Of a stretch of DNA of 64,000 nt, positions 18,478-27,391 are shown one piece after another. The position numbers were made by a program, and so were the translations under genes. The notes beneath the pieces were generated by a model. That model was given only the letters and a program-made list of their open reading frames with translations. It searched no databases and was not told the origin of the DNA. The stretch covers positions 171,783 to 235,782 of the forward strand of contig JAHJGO010000011.1 of the NCBI GenBank assembly GCA_018824405.1, written 5' to 3'. Position 1 is the first letter of the stretch; each line of letters starts with the position of its first letter. The DNA comes from Gammaproteobacteria bacterium. Its GTDB lineage: Bacteria > Pseudomonadota > Gammaproteobacteria > Burkholderiales > Sulfuricellaceae.

Positions 18478-19827
18478 ATGTCTTTTTCTTCTCTCGGCCT
18501 GTCCGATGAAATCGTCCGTGCCGTCACCGAACACGGTTACACCATCCCCACCCCGATCCAGTTGCAGGCGATCCCCACCGTGCTTTCGGGCGGCGACCTG
18601 CTGGCTGGCGCGCAGACAGGTACCGGCAAGACCGCCGGCTTTACCCTGCCGATATTGCATCGTCTCTCTAGCGGCGGCGACAAAGCACCGTCTGGTGGCT
18701 ATACCCCCGGCCATTACCCGATCCGGGCGCTGATGCTCACTCCGACGCGCGAACTCGCTGCGCAGGTCGAGGAAAGCGTGCGCACCTACGGCAAATATGT
18801 GAAGCTCAAATCCATGGTGATGTTCGGCGGGGTCAACATCAACCCGCAGATCCAGCGCCTGAGAACCCGCGTCGACATTCTGGTCGCCACGCCGGGTCGT
18901 CTGCTCGATCACCTGCAACAGAAAACGGTCGATCTTTCGCACGTCGAGATTCTGGTGCTGGACGAAGCCGATCGCATGCTGGACATGGGTTTCATCCGCG
19001 ACATCAAGCGCGTGCTCGCGGTGCTGCCCAAGCATCGCCAGAACCTGCTGTTCTCCGCCACCTTCTCCGATGAGATCAAGTTGCTGGCAGACGGCCTGCT
19101 CAATAAACCGGCGCTGATCGAAGTGGCGCGTCGCAACGTCACCGCCGACACGGTGGCGCAGAAGGTTTACAAGGTCGACCGCGAAAGAAAGCGTGAACTG
19201 CTTACCCACCTGATCAAGGAACACAGTTGGCACCAGGTGCTGGTGTTCACCCGCACCAAGCATGGCGCCAACAAGCTGTCCGAGCAATTGACCAAGGAAG
19301 GCATTCCGGCCCTTGCCATTCACGGCAACAAGAGCCAGGCGGCGCGCACCCGCGCCCTGTCCGAGTTCAAAACAGGCAAGCTGCAGGTGTTGGTCGCCAC
19401 CGATATCGCCGCGCGCGGCATCGACATCAGCGAATTGCCGCATGTGGTCAACTTCGAGCTGCCCAATGTGCCGGAAGATTACGTCCACCGCATCGGCCGT
19501 ACCGGCCGTGCCGGCTCGGAAGGCGAGGCCGTTTCGCTGGTGTGCATCGACGAAAAGAAACTGTTGTCGGATATCGAAAGGCTGATCAAGCGCGAGATAC
19601 CCGAGGTAGTGGTGCCGGGCTTCGAACCCGATCCGTCGATCAAGGCCGAGCCGATCCTGAACGGGCAGAACCGGGGCGGCGGGCAACAGCGCTCAGGCGG
19701 CAGAAGCCAGCCCGGCGCTCGCTCCGGAAACCGCTCGGCGGCACCCTCTGCCGCCAGGCCCAGAGGGCCGGCAGGCAGCGGCGCCGGAAAGCCGCCACTG
19801 CACCGCACCGGTGGGCGGGGTCGCTGA
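18478..19827 (+). CDS. rhlE: DEAD-box RNA helicase, RhlE-type
   Basis: 449 residues from ATG 18478. Motifs in order: Q-motif ([10 protein letters not shown]), I AQTGTGKT, Ia PTRELA, II DEAD (VLDEADRM), III SAT (FSATFSD), IV-VI with [10 protein letters not shown]. The C-terminal tail (about 385-449) is basic, Gly/Arg/Pro-rich and probably disordered, typical of RhlE enzymes in ribosome maturation and RNA decay. Frame continues upstream to 18370 but that portion is the leader. A strong terminator follows. Confidence 0.95.
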   Translation: MSFSSLGLSDEIVRAVTEHGYTIPTPIQLQAIPTVLSGGDLLAGAQTGTGKTAGFTLPILHRLSSGGDKAPSGGYTPGHYPIRALMLTPTRELAAQVEESVRTYGKYVKLKSMVMFGGVNINPQIQRLRTRVDILVATPGRLLDHLQQKTVDLSHVEILVLDEADRMLDMGFIRDIKRVLAVLPKHRQNLLFSATFSDEIKLLADGLLNKPALIEVARRNVTADTVAQKVYKVDRERKRELLTHLIKEHSWHQVLVFTRTKHGANKLSEQLTKEGIPALAIHGNKSQAARTRALSEFKTGKLQVLVATDIAARGIDISELPHVVNFELPNVPEDYVHRIGRTGRAGSEGEAVSLVCIDEKKLLSDIERLIKREIPEVVVPGFEPDPSIKAEPILNGQNRGGGQQRSGGRSQPGARSGNRSAAPSAARPRGPAGSGAGKPPLHRTGGRGR

Positions 19828-19838
19828 TCGATTCAGTA

Positions 19839-20231
19839 TCAGTATAGGAAAGGGGGCGATTCGCCCCCTTTTTTCTTGCGCCGCGCAAACCAGAGCGAGT
19901 AGACCAGCACATTCAGGATCACCACGCCCATCCCCAGTGCAAACTGGAACTCACGCGTCAGATCCGCCGGGTAGATCAGGGGAAGAAGGTAGTGTTCGAT
20001 GAAGCCGCTGGTATAGCCACGATCGCCGCCGGCTTGCCGCAACAGATTTTCCAGAGGCGTGAGCGGGCAGATCATCCACCCGGTGAATTCGATCAGCGCG
20101 CCCCAGAGGGCTGCCGGCACATGCAGCCAGGCCAGCCAGCGCCATTTCAGGGCAAAAAAGGCGCCCAGCACCACGAACAGGATGAACCCGAAGTGGAGCA
20201 GAACGACCAGATCGGCGGCGATTGCATTCAA
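19839..20231 (-). CDS. DUF2784-family membrane protein
   Basis: 130 residues with about four transmembrane segments (8-28, 33-50, 75-95, 100-122). The sequence pattern DLVVLLHFGFILFVVLGAF and FTGWMICPLTPLEN matches the DUF2784 family of unknown function. The C-terminal residues KKKGGESPPFLY are encoded by the bidirectional terminator hairpin, so the protein end has been shaped by that element. 31 bases downstream of yceH; probably co-transcribed. Confidence 0.8.
   Translation of the reverse strand: MNAIAADLVVLLHFGFILFVVLGAFFALKWRWLAWLHVPAALWGALIEFTGWMICPLTPLENLLRQAGGDRGYTSGFIEHYLLPLIYPADLTREFQFALGMGVVILNVLVYSLWFARRKKKGGESPPFLY
19849..19874 (+). terminator. terminator after rhlE, embedded in the convergent gene
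   Basis: AAAGGGGGCG-ATT-CGCCCCCTTTTTT forms a 7-bp GC stem extended by A-T pairs, followed by a T run. It also ends in an A run on the left, so it can act in both directions, and it lies inside the last codons of the minus-strand DUF2784 gene. Confidence 0.92.
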
Positions 20232-20262
20232 TATTTCGAGGCACGCGCCAGAACCCGGAAAT

Positions 20263-20931
20263 TCAGGCGGACACGCCCAGTTCCGTACACAGCCGGGTCA
20301 CCAGTGCCTGCAACTCGCCGACTTCAGCCTCAAGCCTGGCTACCTTGGCTTTCAGTGCGGCAATTTCACCCAGTGAAATATCGCCCGATGATGAGGCAGC
20401 TGCATGTGTGGGCTCTGCGATGACCGGCACGCCGCTCAACAGGTGCATCCAGCGGTTTTCGCGCGCACCGGGCTGGCGCGGCAATTCGATCACCAGCGCC
20501 CCGGCTTGCTGTTCGGCCAGTTCATTCAGAAACGCCTCGACCGCCGAGATGTCGGAAAACTTGTGCAGACGCTCGCTGTTGAGGCGCAGTTCGCCCGCCG
20601 TTTGCGGGCCACGCAGCATCAGCATAACCAGCAGGGCTACCGACTGCGAGGGCACCTGCAAGACCCGCTCGATATTGTGGGCGTAGCGTTGCACTCGCCC
20701 GCCGCTCGATTCCACCACCAGTGTCAGTGACCTGAGACTGTCAATCGCCGTCAGCACATCCGCTTCGTTTGCTTCGATCACCGGGTCGCGGCTGGTTTTC
20801 TGGTTGCAGCCGGAAATCAGGGTGTTCAGCGTCAGGGGATAAGTGTCGGGGACGGTGTGCTGCTTTTCGGCGAGCACGCCAAGAACGCGTGTTTCAAGCA
20901 GGGACAGTATGGGCAGGGGAGAGCTGGACAT
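20263..20931 (-). CDS. yceH: YceH family protein (DUF480)
   Basis: 222 residues. The winged-helix style repeats are preceded by the highly conserved EKQHTVPDTYPLTLNTL and SGCNQKTSRDPV segments. C-terminal residues about 185-215 form a short coiled coil (IAALKAKVARLEAEVGELQ). Family function is not established; it may regulate transcription. Confidence 0.92.
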   Translation of the reverse strand: MSSSPLPILSLLETRVLGVLAEKQHTVPDTYPLTLNTLISGCNQKTSRDPVIEANEADVLTAIDSLRSLTLVVESSGGRVQRYAHNIERVLQVPSQSVALLVMLMLRGPQTAGELRLNSERLHKFSDISAVEAFLNELAEQQAGALVIELPRQPGARENRWMHLLSGVPVIAEPTHAAASSSGDISLGEIAALKAKVARLEAEVGELQALVTRLCTELGVSA

Positions 20932-21054
20932 GATTAGCGCTTCGCAAAAGGATTATTATGCGCCCCGTCTGTTGTCATGAATATGGATCATCGCAGGTTA
21001 TACTCGCGGCATATACACAGGACATGGCCAGGCTGGCCGCCGCATTCAGAAATC

Positions 21055-21756
21055 ATGAGCATGGATCCATTACTGCGCCACCGCATTCCCGAACCCGAGC
21101 TGATGGATGATCCGGCGCAGGCGCGTGCCTACGCGGAGGCGGATTTTTCAGAGCCGCATCAGGCAGTTGTGGCCCATTTTCAGCGCCTGTTCCCCGGTTT
21201 TTCTCCGCAACAGGCCATCGATCTGGGCTGCGGTCCGGCGGATGTGACCCTGCGTTTTGCACGGACTTTCCCGGCAACCCGATTTCTTGGCGTGGACGGC
21301 GCAAGCGCGATGCTTTCCTTGGGGCGCCAGGCCGTGGCGGCAAATGAGCTTGCCCAGCGTCTGGTGCTGCAGCAGTGTTACCTGCCCGATACGCAATTGC
21401 CAGCCGGTGTCTTCGATGCCGTGATCAGCAATAGCCTGCTCCATCATCTCGACGATCCCGCCGTGCTGTGGCAGACTGTCCGACACGTTGCCGGGCCCGG
21501 GGCGGCGGTGCTGGTCATGGACTTGAAGCGACCTGAAAGCATTGAGGAAGCCCAATGCCTTGCCGACCACTACGCAGCCGATGCGCCGCCCATATTGCAA
21601 CATGATTTTTACCATTCACTGCTTGCCGCCTATCGCCCGTACGAAGTGCGGCTGCAACTGGATGAGGCAGGGCTGTCGCAGCTGCAGGTCGAGGCGGTGA
21701 GCGATCGCCATTTGCTGATTTGGGGAACAATCCTAGAAACCTTAGTTGACCGCTAA
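21055..21756 (+). CDS. class I SAM-dependent methyltransferase
   Basis: 233 residues from ATG 21055 (an upstream ATG at 20977 would add 26 residues of atypical composition). Motif I is IDLGCGPADVTLRFA (about 57-71), motif II VDGASAML, motif IV DAVISNSLLHHLDD. Substrate is not identifiable. The gene stands alone between yceH (divergent) and a palindromic intergenic element. Confidence 0.8.
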   Translation: MSMDPLLRHRIPEPELMDDPAQARAYAEADFSEPHQAVVAHFQRLFPGFSPQQAIDLGCGPADVTLRFARTFPATRFLGVDGASAMLSLGRQAVAANELAQRLVLQQCYLPDTQLPAGVFDAVISNSLLHHLDDPAVLWQTVRHVAGPGAAVLVMDLKRPESIEEAQCLADHYAADAPPILQHDFYHSLLAAYRPYEVRLQLDEAGLSQLQVEAVSDRHLLIWGTILETLVDR

Positions 21757-21833
21757 TCTGAATATTTAACCTCATGACCCTGAATGGTTTTATCATGAAT
21801 TTTGCGTTCACACGTTTGGTGACCCCGCTACAG

Positions 21834-21945
21834 GCTGAATTGCACAATTTTTGGGGCGCATGGCCGCGTTGTAACTCCTTGGAATGGAATGACCATTCCG
21901 CGTCGTTACGTCTTGCCCTGTGCCCCAAAAATCGCACACTTCAGC
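21834..21945. repeat. 112-bp nested palindrome element of unknown function
   Basis: Layers of perfect complementary arms: GCTGAA / TTCAGC (21834, 21940), TTTTTGGGGC / GCCCCAAAAA (21848-21857, 21922-21931), GTAAC / GTTAC (21871, 21905) and a central GGAATGG-AATGA-CCATTCC (21881-21899). The whole folds into one long imperfect hairpin. It could be a dispersed mobile repeat or a leader RNA for the downstream CoA-binding protein. A 65-codon frame (21774-21971) crosses it but has no convincing RBS. Confidence 0.6.
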
Positions 21946-21974
21946 TTGTCCAACTGAGGTTTCTAGGATAATGG

Positions 21975-22388
21975 ATGTTTGAAAACCCGGCGCCGGATGA
22001 AACCCGCGCTTTGCTGAAAAAAATTCGCACCATCGCGGTGGTGGGCCTGTCGCCCCAGCCGGCGCGCCCCAGCTATTTCGTGTCCAGGGCGATGCAGGGC
22101 TTCGGCTACCGCATCATTCCGGTGCGCCCGGCCGTGAGCGAAGTGCTGGGAGAGAAGGCCTACGCTACGCTGGCCGATGTGCCGGAACCAATCGACCTGG
22201 TGGATGTGTTCCGGGCCGCGGAGCATGTGGATGCCATCGTGGATGAATGTCTGCGCCTGAACATCCCCTCCATCTGGATCCAGGAAGGTATCGTCAACGA
22301 AGCCGCAGCAGAGAAGGCCCGTAACGCCGGCATGAGCGTGGTCATGGACCGCTGCATTTACAAGGATTACGTGGAGCTGTTTGCCTGA
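21975..22388 (+). CDS. CoA-binding domain protein (YccU family)
   Basis: 137 residues making one Rossmann-like CoA-binding domain: [20 protein letters not shown] at the start, YRIIPVRP, then [20 protein letters not shown] and a conserved CIY near the end. Related to the N-terminal domain of succinyl-CoA synthetase alpha but without catalytic histidine. Role unknown. One base separates it from dapF. Confidence 0.88.
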   Translation: MFENPAPDETRALLKKIRTIAVVGLSPQPARPSYFVSRAMQGFGYRIIPVRPAVSEVLGEKAYATLADVPEPIDLVDVFRAAEHVDAIVDECLRLNIPSIWIQEGIVNEAAAEKARNAGMSVVMDRCIYKDYVELFA

Positions 22389-22389
22389 C

Positions 22390-23220
22390 ATGAAGCTGAA
22401 GTTCACCAAAATGCACGGCCTTGGCAACGATTTTGTCGTCATTGACGCCATTACGCAGCAGGTTGCCCTGAGCGCAGAACAATTCCGTTTCCTTGCCGAC
22501 CGCCATTTCGGTGTCGGTTGCGACCAGATTCTGCTGGTTGAAAAGCCCTCCGGCGGCTCTGCCGATTTCCGCTACCGTATTTTCAACGCCGATGGCGGTG
22601 AAGTCGAACAGTGCGGCAATGGGGCGCGCTGCTTTGTGCGCTTCGTGCACGACAAGGGCCTGACGCAGAAAACCGAAATCAGCGTCGAAACCGCTTCCGG
22701 CACCATTTACCCGCGCCTGGAATCGGATGGGCAGGTCACGGTCAACATGGGCGCGCCGCGCTTCGAGCCGGAGCAGATTCCTTTTGCCGCCCCCCAGCGT
22801 GCGTTGACTTATCCGCTCCCGGTGGAGGATCGGACCCTGGACATCAGTGCGCTTTCCATGGGCAATCCGCACGCGGTGCTGGTCGTGCATGATGTGGATT
22901 CCGCACCGGTCGGAGAACAGGGGCCACTGATCGAAAACCACCTGGCCTTCCCGGCGCGGGTCAACGTGGGCTTTATGCAGATCGTGGACCGCGGCCATAT
23001 CCGCCTCAGGGTGTTCGAACGCGGCTCGGGTGAAACCCTGGCCTGCGGCACCGGGGCCTGCGCGGCAGCAGTCGCCGGCATCACCCGCGATTTGCTGGAT
23101 AGCGAAGTTACCGTCAGCACCCGTGGGGGAGAGCTTGTCATCCGCTGGCCGGGCGAGGGACAGGCCGTGTGGATGACCGGCCCGGCCGAAACCGTATTTG
23201 AAGGCGAAATCCATCTTTAA
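22390..23220 (+). CDS. dapF: diaminopimelate epimerase
   Basis: 276 residues from ATG 22390. Two catalytic cysteines are visible: NGARCF with preceding QCGNGARC (about residue 73) and ACGTGACAA (about 217-225). Begins [13 protein letters not shown], the family signature. Interconverts LL- and meso-diaminopimelate for lysine and peptidoglycan. First enzyme gene of dapF-DUF484-xerC, a common proteobacterial order. Confidence 0.98.
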   Translation: MKLKFTKMHGLGNDFVVIDAITQQVALSAEQFRFLADRHFGVGCDQILLVEKPSGGSADFRYRIFNADGGEVEQCGNGARCFVRFVHDKGLTQKTEISVETASGTIYPRLESDGQVTVNMGAPRFEPEQIPFAAPQRALTYPLPVEDRTLDISALSMGNPHAVLVVHDVDSAPVGEQGPLIENHLAFPARVNVGFMQIVDRGHIRLRVFERGSGETLACGTGACAAAVAGITRDLLDSEVTVSTRGGELVIRWPGEGQAVWMTGPAETVFEGEIHL

Positions 23221-23238
23221 CCTTTTGGGATCAGAAAA

Positions 23239-23913
23239 ATGAATTTGAGTGCAGAAGCCATTGTCGAATTTTTGCAAGAAAACCCGGCGTTCTTCGAGGA
23301 CAAACCCGGCCTGCTGGAGCAGATCGCCATTCCCCATCCGCACGGTGGCCGTGCCATTTCCCTGGCCGAACGGCAGCAATTGCAGCTGCGCGAGAAGAAC
23401 AAGCTGCTGGAATCCAAACTGCGCGAATTGCTGCAATTCGGCGAGGAAAATGACGCCATCGGCGAGAAAGTCCACCGCTTCAGCCTCTCGCTGCTGACCG
23501 CGCGCACAATCGAATCCCTGCTGCCGACCATCACCCTCAGCCTGCGCGACGATTTCGCCGTGCCGCATGTCGCCCTGCGCATCTGGGCCGCGCCGGCACA
23601 GGCTTCGGAGCAGGCGGAGTTTTCCGATGTCAGCGCCGATCTCAGGGCCTTCGCCGATACCCTGGTGCGCCCTTATTGCGATACCCAGCCACCCTTTGAA
23701 GTCGCCTCCTGGTTTGGTGATGCAGCCGGTCTGGTACAGTCTTTTGCTGTCGTTTCGCTGCGCAGCGAGCACGCATTTGGCCTGCTGGTGCTGGCAAGCG
23801 AGGATGCCCAGCGTTTCTATCCGGAAATGGGCACGCTCTATCTGAAGCGTATCGGCGAACTGGTCACGGTCGCCCTCATGCCTTATATCAACGAGGATCG
23901 GGACGCCGCCTGA
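23239..23913 (+). CDS. DUF484 family protein
   Basis: 224 residues. N-terminal helical part (IVEFLQENPAFFEDKPGLLEQIAIPHPHGGRAISLAERQ region) including a coiled coil, then a GAF-like fold; this is the DUF484 family that sits between dapF and xerC in many proteobacteria. Function unknown. Its stop overlaps the xerC start by one base. Confidence 0.92.
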   Translation: MNLSAEAIVEFLQENPAFFEDKPGLLEQIAIPHPHGGRAISLAERQQLQLREKNKLLESKLRELLQFGEENDAIGEKVHRFSLSLLTARTIESLLPTITLSLRDDFAVPHVALRIWAAPAQASEQAEFSDVSADLRAFADTLVRPYCDTQPPFEVASWFGDAAGLVQSFAVVSLRSEHAFGLLVLASEDAQRFYPEMGTLYLKRIGELVTVALMPYINEDRDAA

Positions 23914-24821
23914 TGAGCGCGGGAGAGTCTAGCCCTGCCGGTTTCGGACTGCTGCAGGCCTACCTCTCCCATCTCCAGCATGAGCGGCGCCTGTCGCCGC
24001 TGACCTGTAAAAACTATTCCCGCGATATCGAGGCATTGCTTGGTCTGGCCAGTGAAATTCCGCTGGACCAGCTGCAAATCCACCACATCCGCCGTTTTGT
24101 CGCGCAGCTCCATGCCTCGGGCCTGAGCAGTCGCACCCTGGCACGCATGCTTTCGGCGTGGCGCGGCTTTTATCAATATCTGGGCCGCCAGCATGCCTTC
24201 CCTCACAATCCCTGCGCCGGCCTGAGCGCGCCCAAGGCCGCAAAAACCCTGCCCCAGGCACTCTCCCCGGAGCAGGCCGCGCATCTGATGGAAGTGGAGG
24301 AAGATGGCCCCCTGGCCGTGCGCGACAAAGCCATGCTGGAACTCTTTTACTCCTCCGGCCTGCGTCTGGCCGAACTGATCGGCGCAAATCTGGAAGACAT
24401 GGATTTCACCTCGGGCGAGATCCGCGTGACCGGCAAGGGCAGCAAGACGCGCATCGTGCCGCTGGGACGCCTTGCCACCGAAGCCATCCAGGCCTGGCTG
24501 GCCTGCCGGGCACAGCTTGTTGCAGCGGGCGAGCGGGCCGTGTTCGTCGGCCAGCACGGCAAGCGACTCTCACCGCGCGCTGTACAGCTTCGCCTCAAGC
24601 AATGGGGCATCAAGCTCGGCATCAACGCCAGCGTCCATCCCCACATGCTGCGTCACTCCTTCGCCACCCATGTGCTGCAATCCAGCGGCGACCTGCGCGC
24701 AGTGCAGGAAATGCTCGGCCACGCCAACATCTCGACCACCCAGGTCTATACTCATCTCGACTTCCAGCATCTGGCGAAAGTCTATGATGCGGCGCATCCG
24801 AGGGCAAAGAAAAAGACCTAA
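23913..24821 (+). CDS. xerC: tyrosine recombinase XerC
   Basis: 302 residues. N-terminal core-binding SAM-like domain (12-95) and catalytic domain (115-295) with Arg in SSGLRLAEL, Lys in GKGSKTR, HMLRHSFATH, H in LGHANISTTQ and nucleophile Tyr in QVYTH. Acts with XerD at dif to resolve chromosome dimers. Position after dapF and DUF484 is the standard XerC context and argues against a phage integrase. Confidence 0.97.
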   Translation: MSAGESSPAGFGLLQAYLSHLQHERRLSPLTCKNYSRDIEALLGLASEIPLDQLQIHHIRRFVAQLHASGLSSRTLARMLSAWRGFYQYLGRQHAFPHNPCAGLSAPKAAKTLPQALSPEQAAHLMEVEEDGPLAVRDKAMLELFYSSGLRLAELIGANLEDMDFTSGEIRVTGKGSKTRIVPLGRLATEAIQAWLACRAQLVAAGERAVFVGQHGKRLSPRAVQLRLKQWGIKLGINASVHPHMLRHSFATHVLQSSGDLRAVQEMLGHANISTTQVYTHLDFQHLAKVYDAAHPRAKKKT

Positions 24822-24885
24822 AGACTGGCATTTCCTGTGCAAAGTGTTAGTTTATGAGCTGGCACTTACTGCATCTGGAGTCGAA

Positions 24886-25185
24886 ATGCATCTCGCGTTA
24901 AGCCGATTCACCATTGCCAGCGACATGACCGAGTCGATGCGGCAGGCTTTCATGCAACGTCCCCACCACGTCGATCACGCGCCCGGATTCATCCGCATGG
25001 AAGTTGCGAGCCCGGTTGACCAGCCGCGTGAATTCTGGCTGCTCACCTACTGGGAAAGCGTGGCGCATTTCGAAACCTGGCACCGCAGCCACGCTTTTCA
25101 TGATTCCCACAAGGGCATCCCGAAAGGTTTAAAGCTGGTTCCCAAAAGCACCGAAATCAGAATATTCGAGATCATCACCGAATAG
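24886..25185 (+). CDS. antibiotic biosynthesis monooxygenase (ABM) domain protein
   Basis: 99 residues from ATG 24886 (RBS CTGGAG). The pattern LALSRFTIASDM, DHAPGFIRMEVASP and FWLLTYWESVAHFETWHRSHAFHDSH fits the ferredoxin-like ABM/IsdG fold, with His and Trp residues where heme-degrading members bind substrate. The frame continues far upstream inside xerC but that is out-of-frame shadow. Could be a heme or quinone monooxygenase; activity is not shown. It lies 18 bases before the B12 sensor gene. Confidence 0.75.
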   Translation: MHLALSRFTIASDMTESMRQAFMQRPHHVDHAPGFIRMEVASPVDQPREFWLLTYWESVAHFETWHRSHAFHDSHKGIPKGLKLVPKSTEIRIFEIITE

Positions 25186-25203
25186 CCAATAAGGAAAATT
25201 GGA

Positions 25204-26262
25204 ATGGGACAGATTGTTTTTCCTGCCGCTTCTCAAGTCGTTGAACAGCTTGATGCGCTGTCCTCTGATGCGGCTGATGAGGTTACTCGCCGCATTTACG
25301 AAAATCATCCCGGGCTGTATCAGCGTTTTGGTGAAAAAGGGAAGTCGACCTGCCGCGAGGATCTTCTTCATCATCTCGATTACCTTTCGTCCGCACTTTA
25401 TGCTGGAGACAGCGCGCCATTCCGTGAATATGTGCTCTGGCTTTCCGGCGTACTCGAAAGCCGTGGCGTACCCAGCGCCCACCTGAAGGAATCGTTGCAG
25501 CTGCTGAATGATTTTTTCCGCTCAAACCTTACCGCCGAAAGATTTACGCTGCTGGCAGAGGTGCTCCAGAATGGTGCCGATGCGCTCGCCAGCAACCTGC
25601 CAGCCTCCCCTCGCTTCCTGCGTCTGCTGCCCGAGCCCATGGGCGAAAGCAGGGATTACCTGCAGGCGCTTCTTTCAGGAAGCAGGCCGGCCGCGCTGGA
25701 TGCCGCGCTGAAAAGCATGCAGCATGAAGTCAGCCTGACGGACGTCGGGGTTCTTGTCATCCAGCCCGCGATGTATGAAATCGGATCGTTGTGGGAAACC
25801 AACCGGATTACAGTCGCACAGGAGCACATGGCGACAGCCATCACACAGAATGTCATGGCACAAACATTCGCGGCGGCCGATTTTGCCCAGCCACTGGACC
25901 GCAAGGCGATTTTTGCCTGTGTTCCCGGCAATCATCACAGCCTGGGACTGCGCATGATTTCCGATGCTTTTGAAGTGTCCGGGTGGACGGTCCAGTTTCT
26001 GGGCGCGGATGTGCCGATTTCCGATCTCATCACCCAGATCAGCCACTGGCAACCTGAACTGGTCGGTTTGTCACTGTCGCTTCCGGGGCATATCAAGCTT
26101 ACCAGGACGATCATCGAGCAATTGCGGGCCGAACTTGGCGCAAATTGCCCCGCCATACTGGTGGGCGGTCTGGCCACCAATCAGGCCGATAAACTGTGGA
26201 AAGCCGTGAATGCTGACCTGTGGGCCGCCAATGCCAGGGATGCAGTGAAAGAAATGAAATGA
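25204..26262 (+). CDS. cobalamin-binding sensor protein with CarH-type light-sensing motif
   Basis: 352 residues. Residues 1-125 are a helical domain without a MerR HTH; 150-235 is the four-helix cap and 236-352 the Rossmann B12-binding domain. The cap contains W197 and E207-H208 in the W-x9-EH spacing that defines the adenosylcobalamin photoreceptors (CarH/LitR), and the Rossmann domain has NHHSLG, a D-to-N variant of DxHxxG with the axial His at 245. So it likely binds cobalamin and may sense light or B12 state. The stop overlaps the start of a PAS-GGDEF frame (ATGA), so output through c-di-GMP is the simplest inference. Confidence 0.82.
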   Translation: MGQIVFPAASQVVEQLDALSSDAADEVTRRIYENHPGLYQRFGEKGKSTCREDLLHHLDYLSSALYAGDSAPFREYVLWLSGVLESRGVPSAHLKESLQLLNDFFRSNLTAERFTLLAEVLQNGADALASNLPASPRFLRLLPEPMGESRDYLQALLSGSRPAALDAALKSMQHEVSLTDVGVLVIQPAMYEIGSLWETNRITVAQEHMATAITQNVMAQTFAAADFAQPLDRKAIFACVPGNHHSLGLRMISDAFEVSGWTVQFLGADVPISDLITQISHWQPELVGLSLSLPGHIKLTRTIIEQLRAELGANCPAILVGGLATNQADKLWKAVNADLWAANARDAVKEMK

Positions 26263-27235
26263 GCGCGTCTCCCATCCCTGCTCGTGATGTACGGGTTATT
26301 CCTGAATACCTCAAAAATCTTTCCACAATGGTCATTACATGGATCGCTCTCGATGGGAAGATCATCGACACAAACCGGGGCTTTCTTCTGCTGGCAGGCC
26401 TGGATACGCTTCCTCCGGAAACCTGGAATGTGCGCGACCTGTTCGTGAAACCGGATTTCTCGCATCTGACCGGCACTGCCCCCCCCCTGCAAATGACGCC
26501 GTTATCTACCAGGGAATTTTGAATATCGGCGACCCGGACAAAGTCATCCGCTCGATACACGGGACGGTTTATCGCCTGGCGGACAGCCTGCTGATGGTGG
26601 GTGAGCATGATATCCAGGAACTGGAGCGTCTCAATGCAATGGTGCTCGGCCTGAATGAAGAGATGGCGGAGTTGCACCGTAACCTGGTGCGTGGCAATAA
26701 CGAGCTGAAACGCAACGAAGCCAGAATTCGTGAACTGATGCTGACCGATCCGCTCACCGGTCTGGCCAATCGCCGCCGGCTGAATGAATCCATGGAGCAG
26801 GGAATTGGACGCAGCCATCGTCATGGCAGACCGCTGTCTGTCATGATGGCGGATATCGATCACTTCAAAAGGGTCAATGACACCTATGGCCACGATGTTG
26901 GCGATGAAGTGATCAGGATGATGGCGAACTGCTTGCGCGAGGGTATCCGCACCAATGATCTGGCAGCCCGGTTTGGCGGTGAGGAATTTATCGTACTACT
27001 GGAAGAATGCTCACTGGATGACGCGTTTCAATTGGCGGATCGCATCCGGAAAAGCCTTTCGGAGCACGTTCTGCCTTCCATGCAGCAGTCGATCACGGCC
27101 AGCTTCGGCGTGGCTGAACTGGGGCCGGAAGAAACGGCTGCCTCCCTGCTCAAGCGGGTCGACCAGGCACTGTATTTATCCAAGGCACATGGCCGCAACT
27201 GCGTCTCCAGGATTGATCCCTGCGGAATTGCGTAA
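26259..27235 (+). CDS. PAS-GGDEF diguanylate cyclase, interrupted by a frameshift at a C9 tract
   Basis: The frame starting at ATG 26259 (coupled to the B12 sensor) encodes a PAS-like part for 87 residues and stops at 26522. The continuation in a second frame completes the PAS domain (VYRLADSLLMVGEHD), a coiled coil (ELERLNAMVLGLNEEMAEL) and a GGDEF domain with an intact GGEEF motif and an RTND inhibitory site, ending at 27235. The switch point is nine consecutive C at 26479-26487; ten or seven C would give one frame. Alternatively the second part restarts at the TTG at 26519, which overlaps the first stop (TTGA). May be phase-variable, slippage-expressed, a recent mutation or a sequencing error. 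Confidence 0.8.
26479..26487 (+). repeat. homopolymeric C9 tract inside the diguanylate cyclase frame
   Basis: Nine C in a row exactly at the point where the PAS-GGDEF reading frame is broken. Slipped-strand changes of one base here would join or split the two halves. Length variation cannot be judged from one sequence. Confidence 0.9.
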
Positions 27236-27276
27236 CCCCCCCCGCACTGACGGGCAGAAACGCCCAAAGTCATGAA

Positions 27277-27313
27277 ATAGCCAATAGCTATTGATTTGAT
27301 TTAAACAATCAAT
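27277..27313 (+). promoter_or_regulatory. OxyR-type binding site upstream of ahpC
   Basis: ATAG-N7-CTAT (27277-27291) is an exact OxyR half-element core, followed after seven bases by a weaker ATTT-N7-CAAT (27299-27313), the tandem spacing OxyR uses. It ends at the -35 of the ahpC promoter, the position of an activator. No oxyR gene is in the window. Confidence 0.7.
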
Positions 27314-27342
27314 TGGAGTTATTGATCAAGGGCCTTTAATAT
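27313..27342 (+). promoter_or_regulatory. ahpC promoter
   Basis: TTGGAG (27313-27318), an 18-base spacer and TAATAT (27337-27342); the start would be near 27349, about 43 bases before the ahpC ATG. Directly abuts the OxyR-type element. Confidence 0.6.
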
Positions 27343-27391
27343 TTGTTTCAGCGTAGTGATTTATTTCAACCCACTGAAGGAGAAACCCCTG

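Noticed and set aside
18337-19686. 449-codon minus-strand frame opposite rhlE
   Set aside because: Antisense of a certain helicase gene.
21774-21971. 65-codon frame through the nested palindrome
   Set aside because: No Shine-Dalgarno, composition dictated by the palindrome; kept as repeat only.
22342-23772. 476-codon minus-strand frame opposite dapF and DUF484
   Set aside because: Spans two real genes and has no domain.
23913-24821. Tyrosine recombinase considered as a mobile-element integrase
   Set aside because: Context dapF-DUF484 and sequence fit housekeeping XerC; no attachment site or tRNA nearby.
27233-27245. Second poly-C run after the GGDEF gene
   Set aside because: Lies outside the coding frame, so no switch can be inferred.
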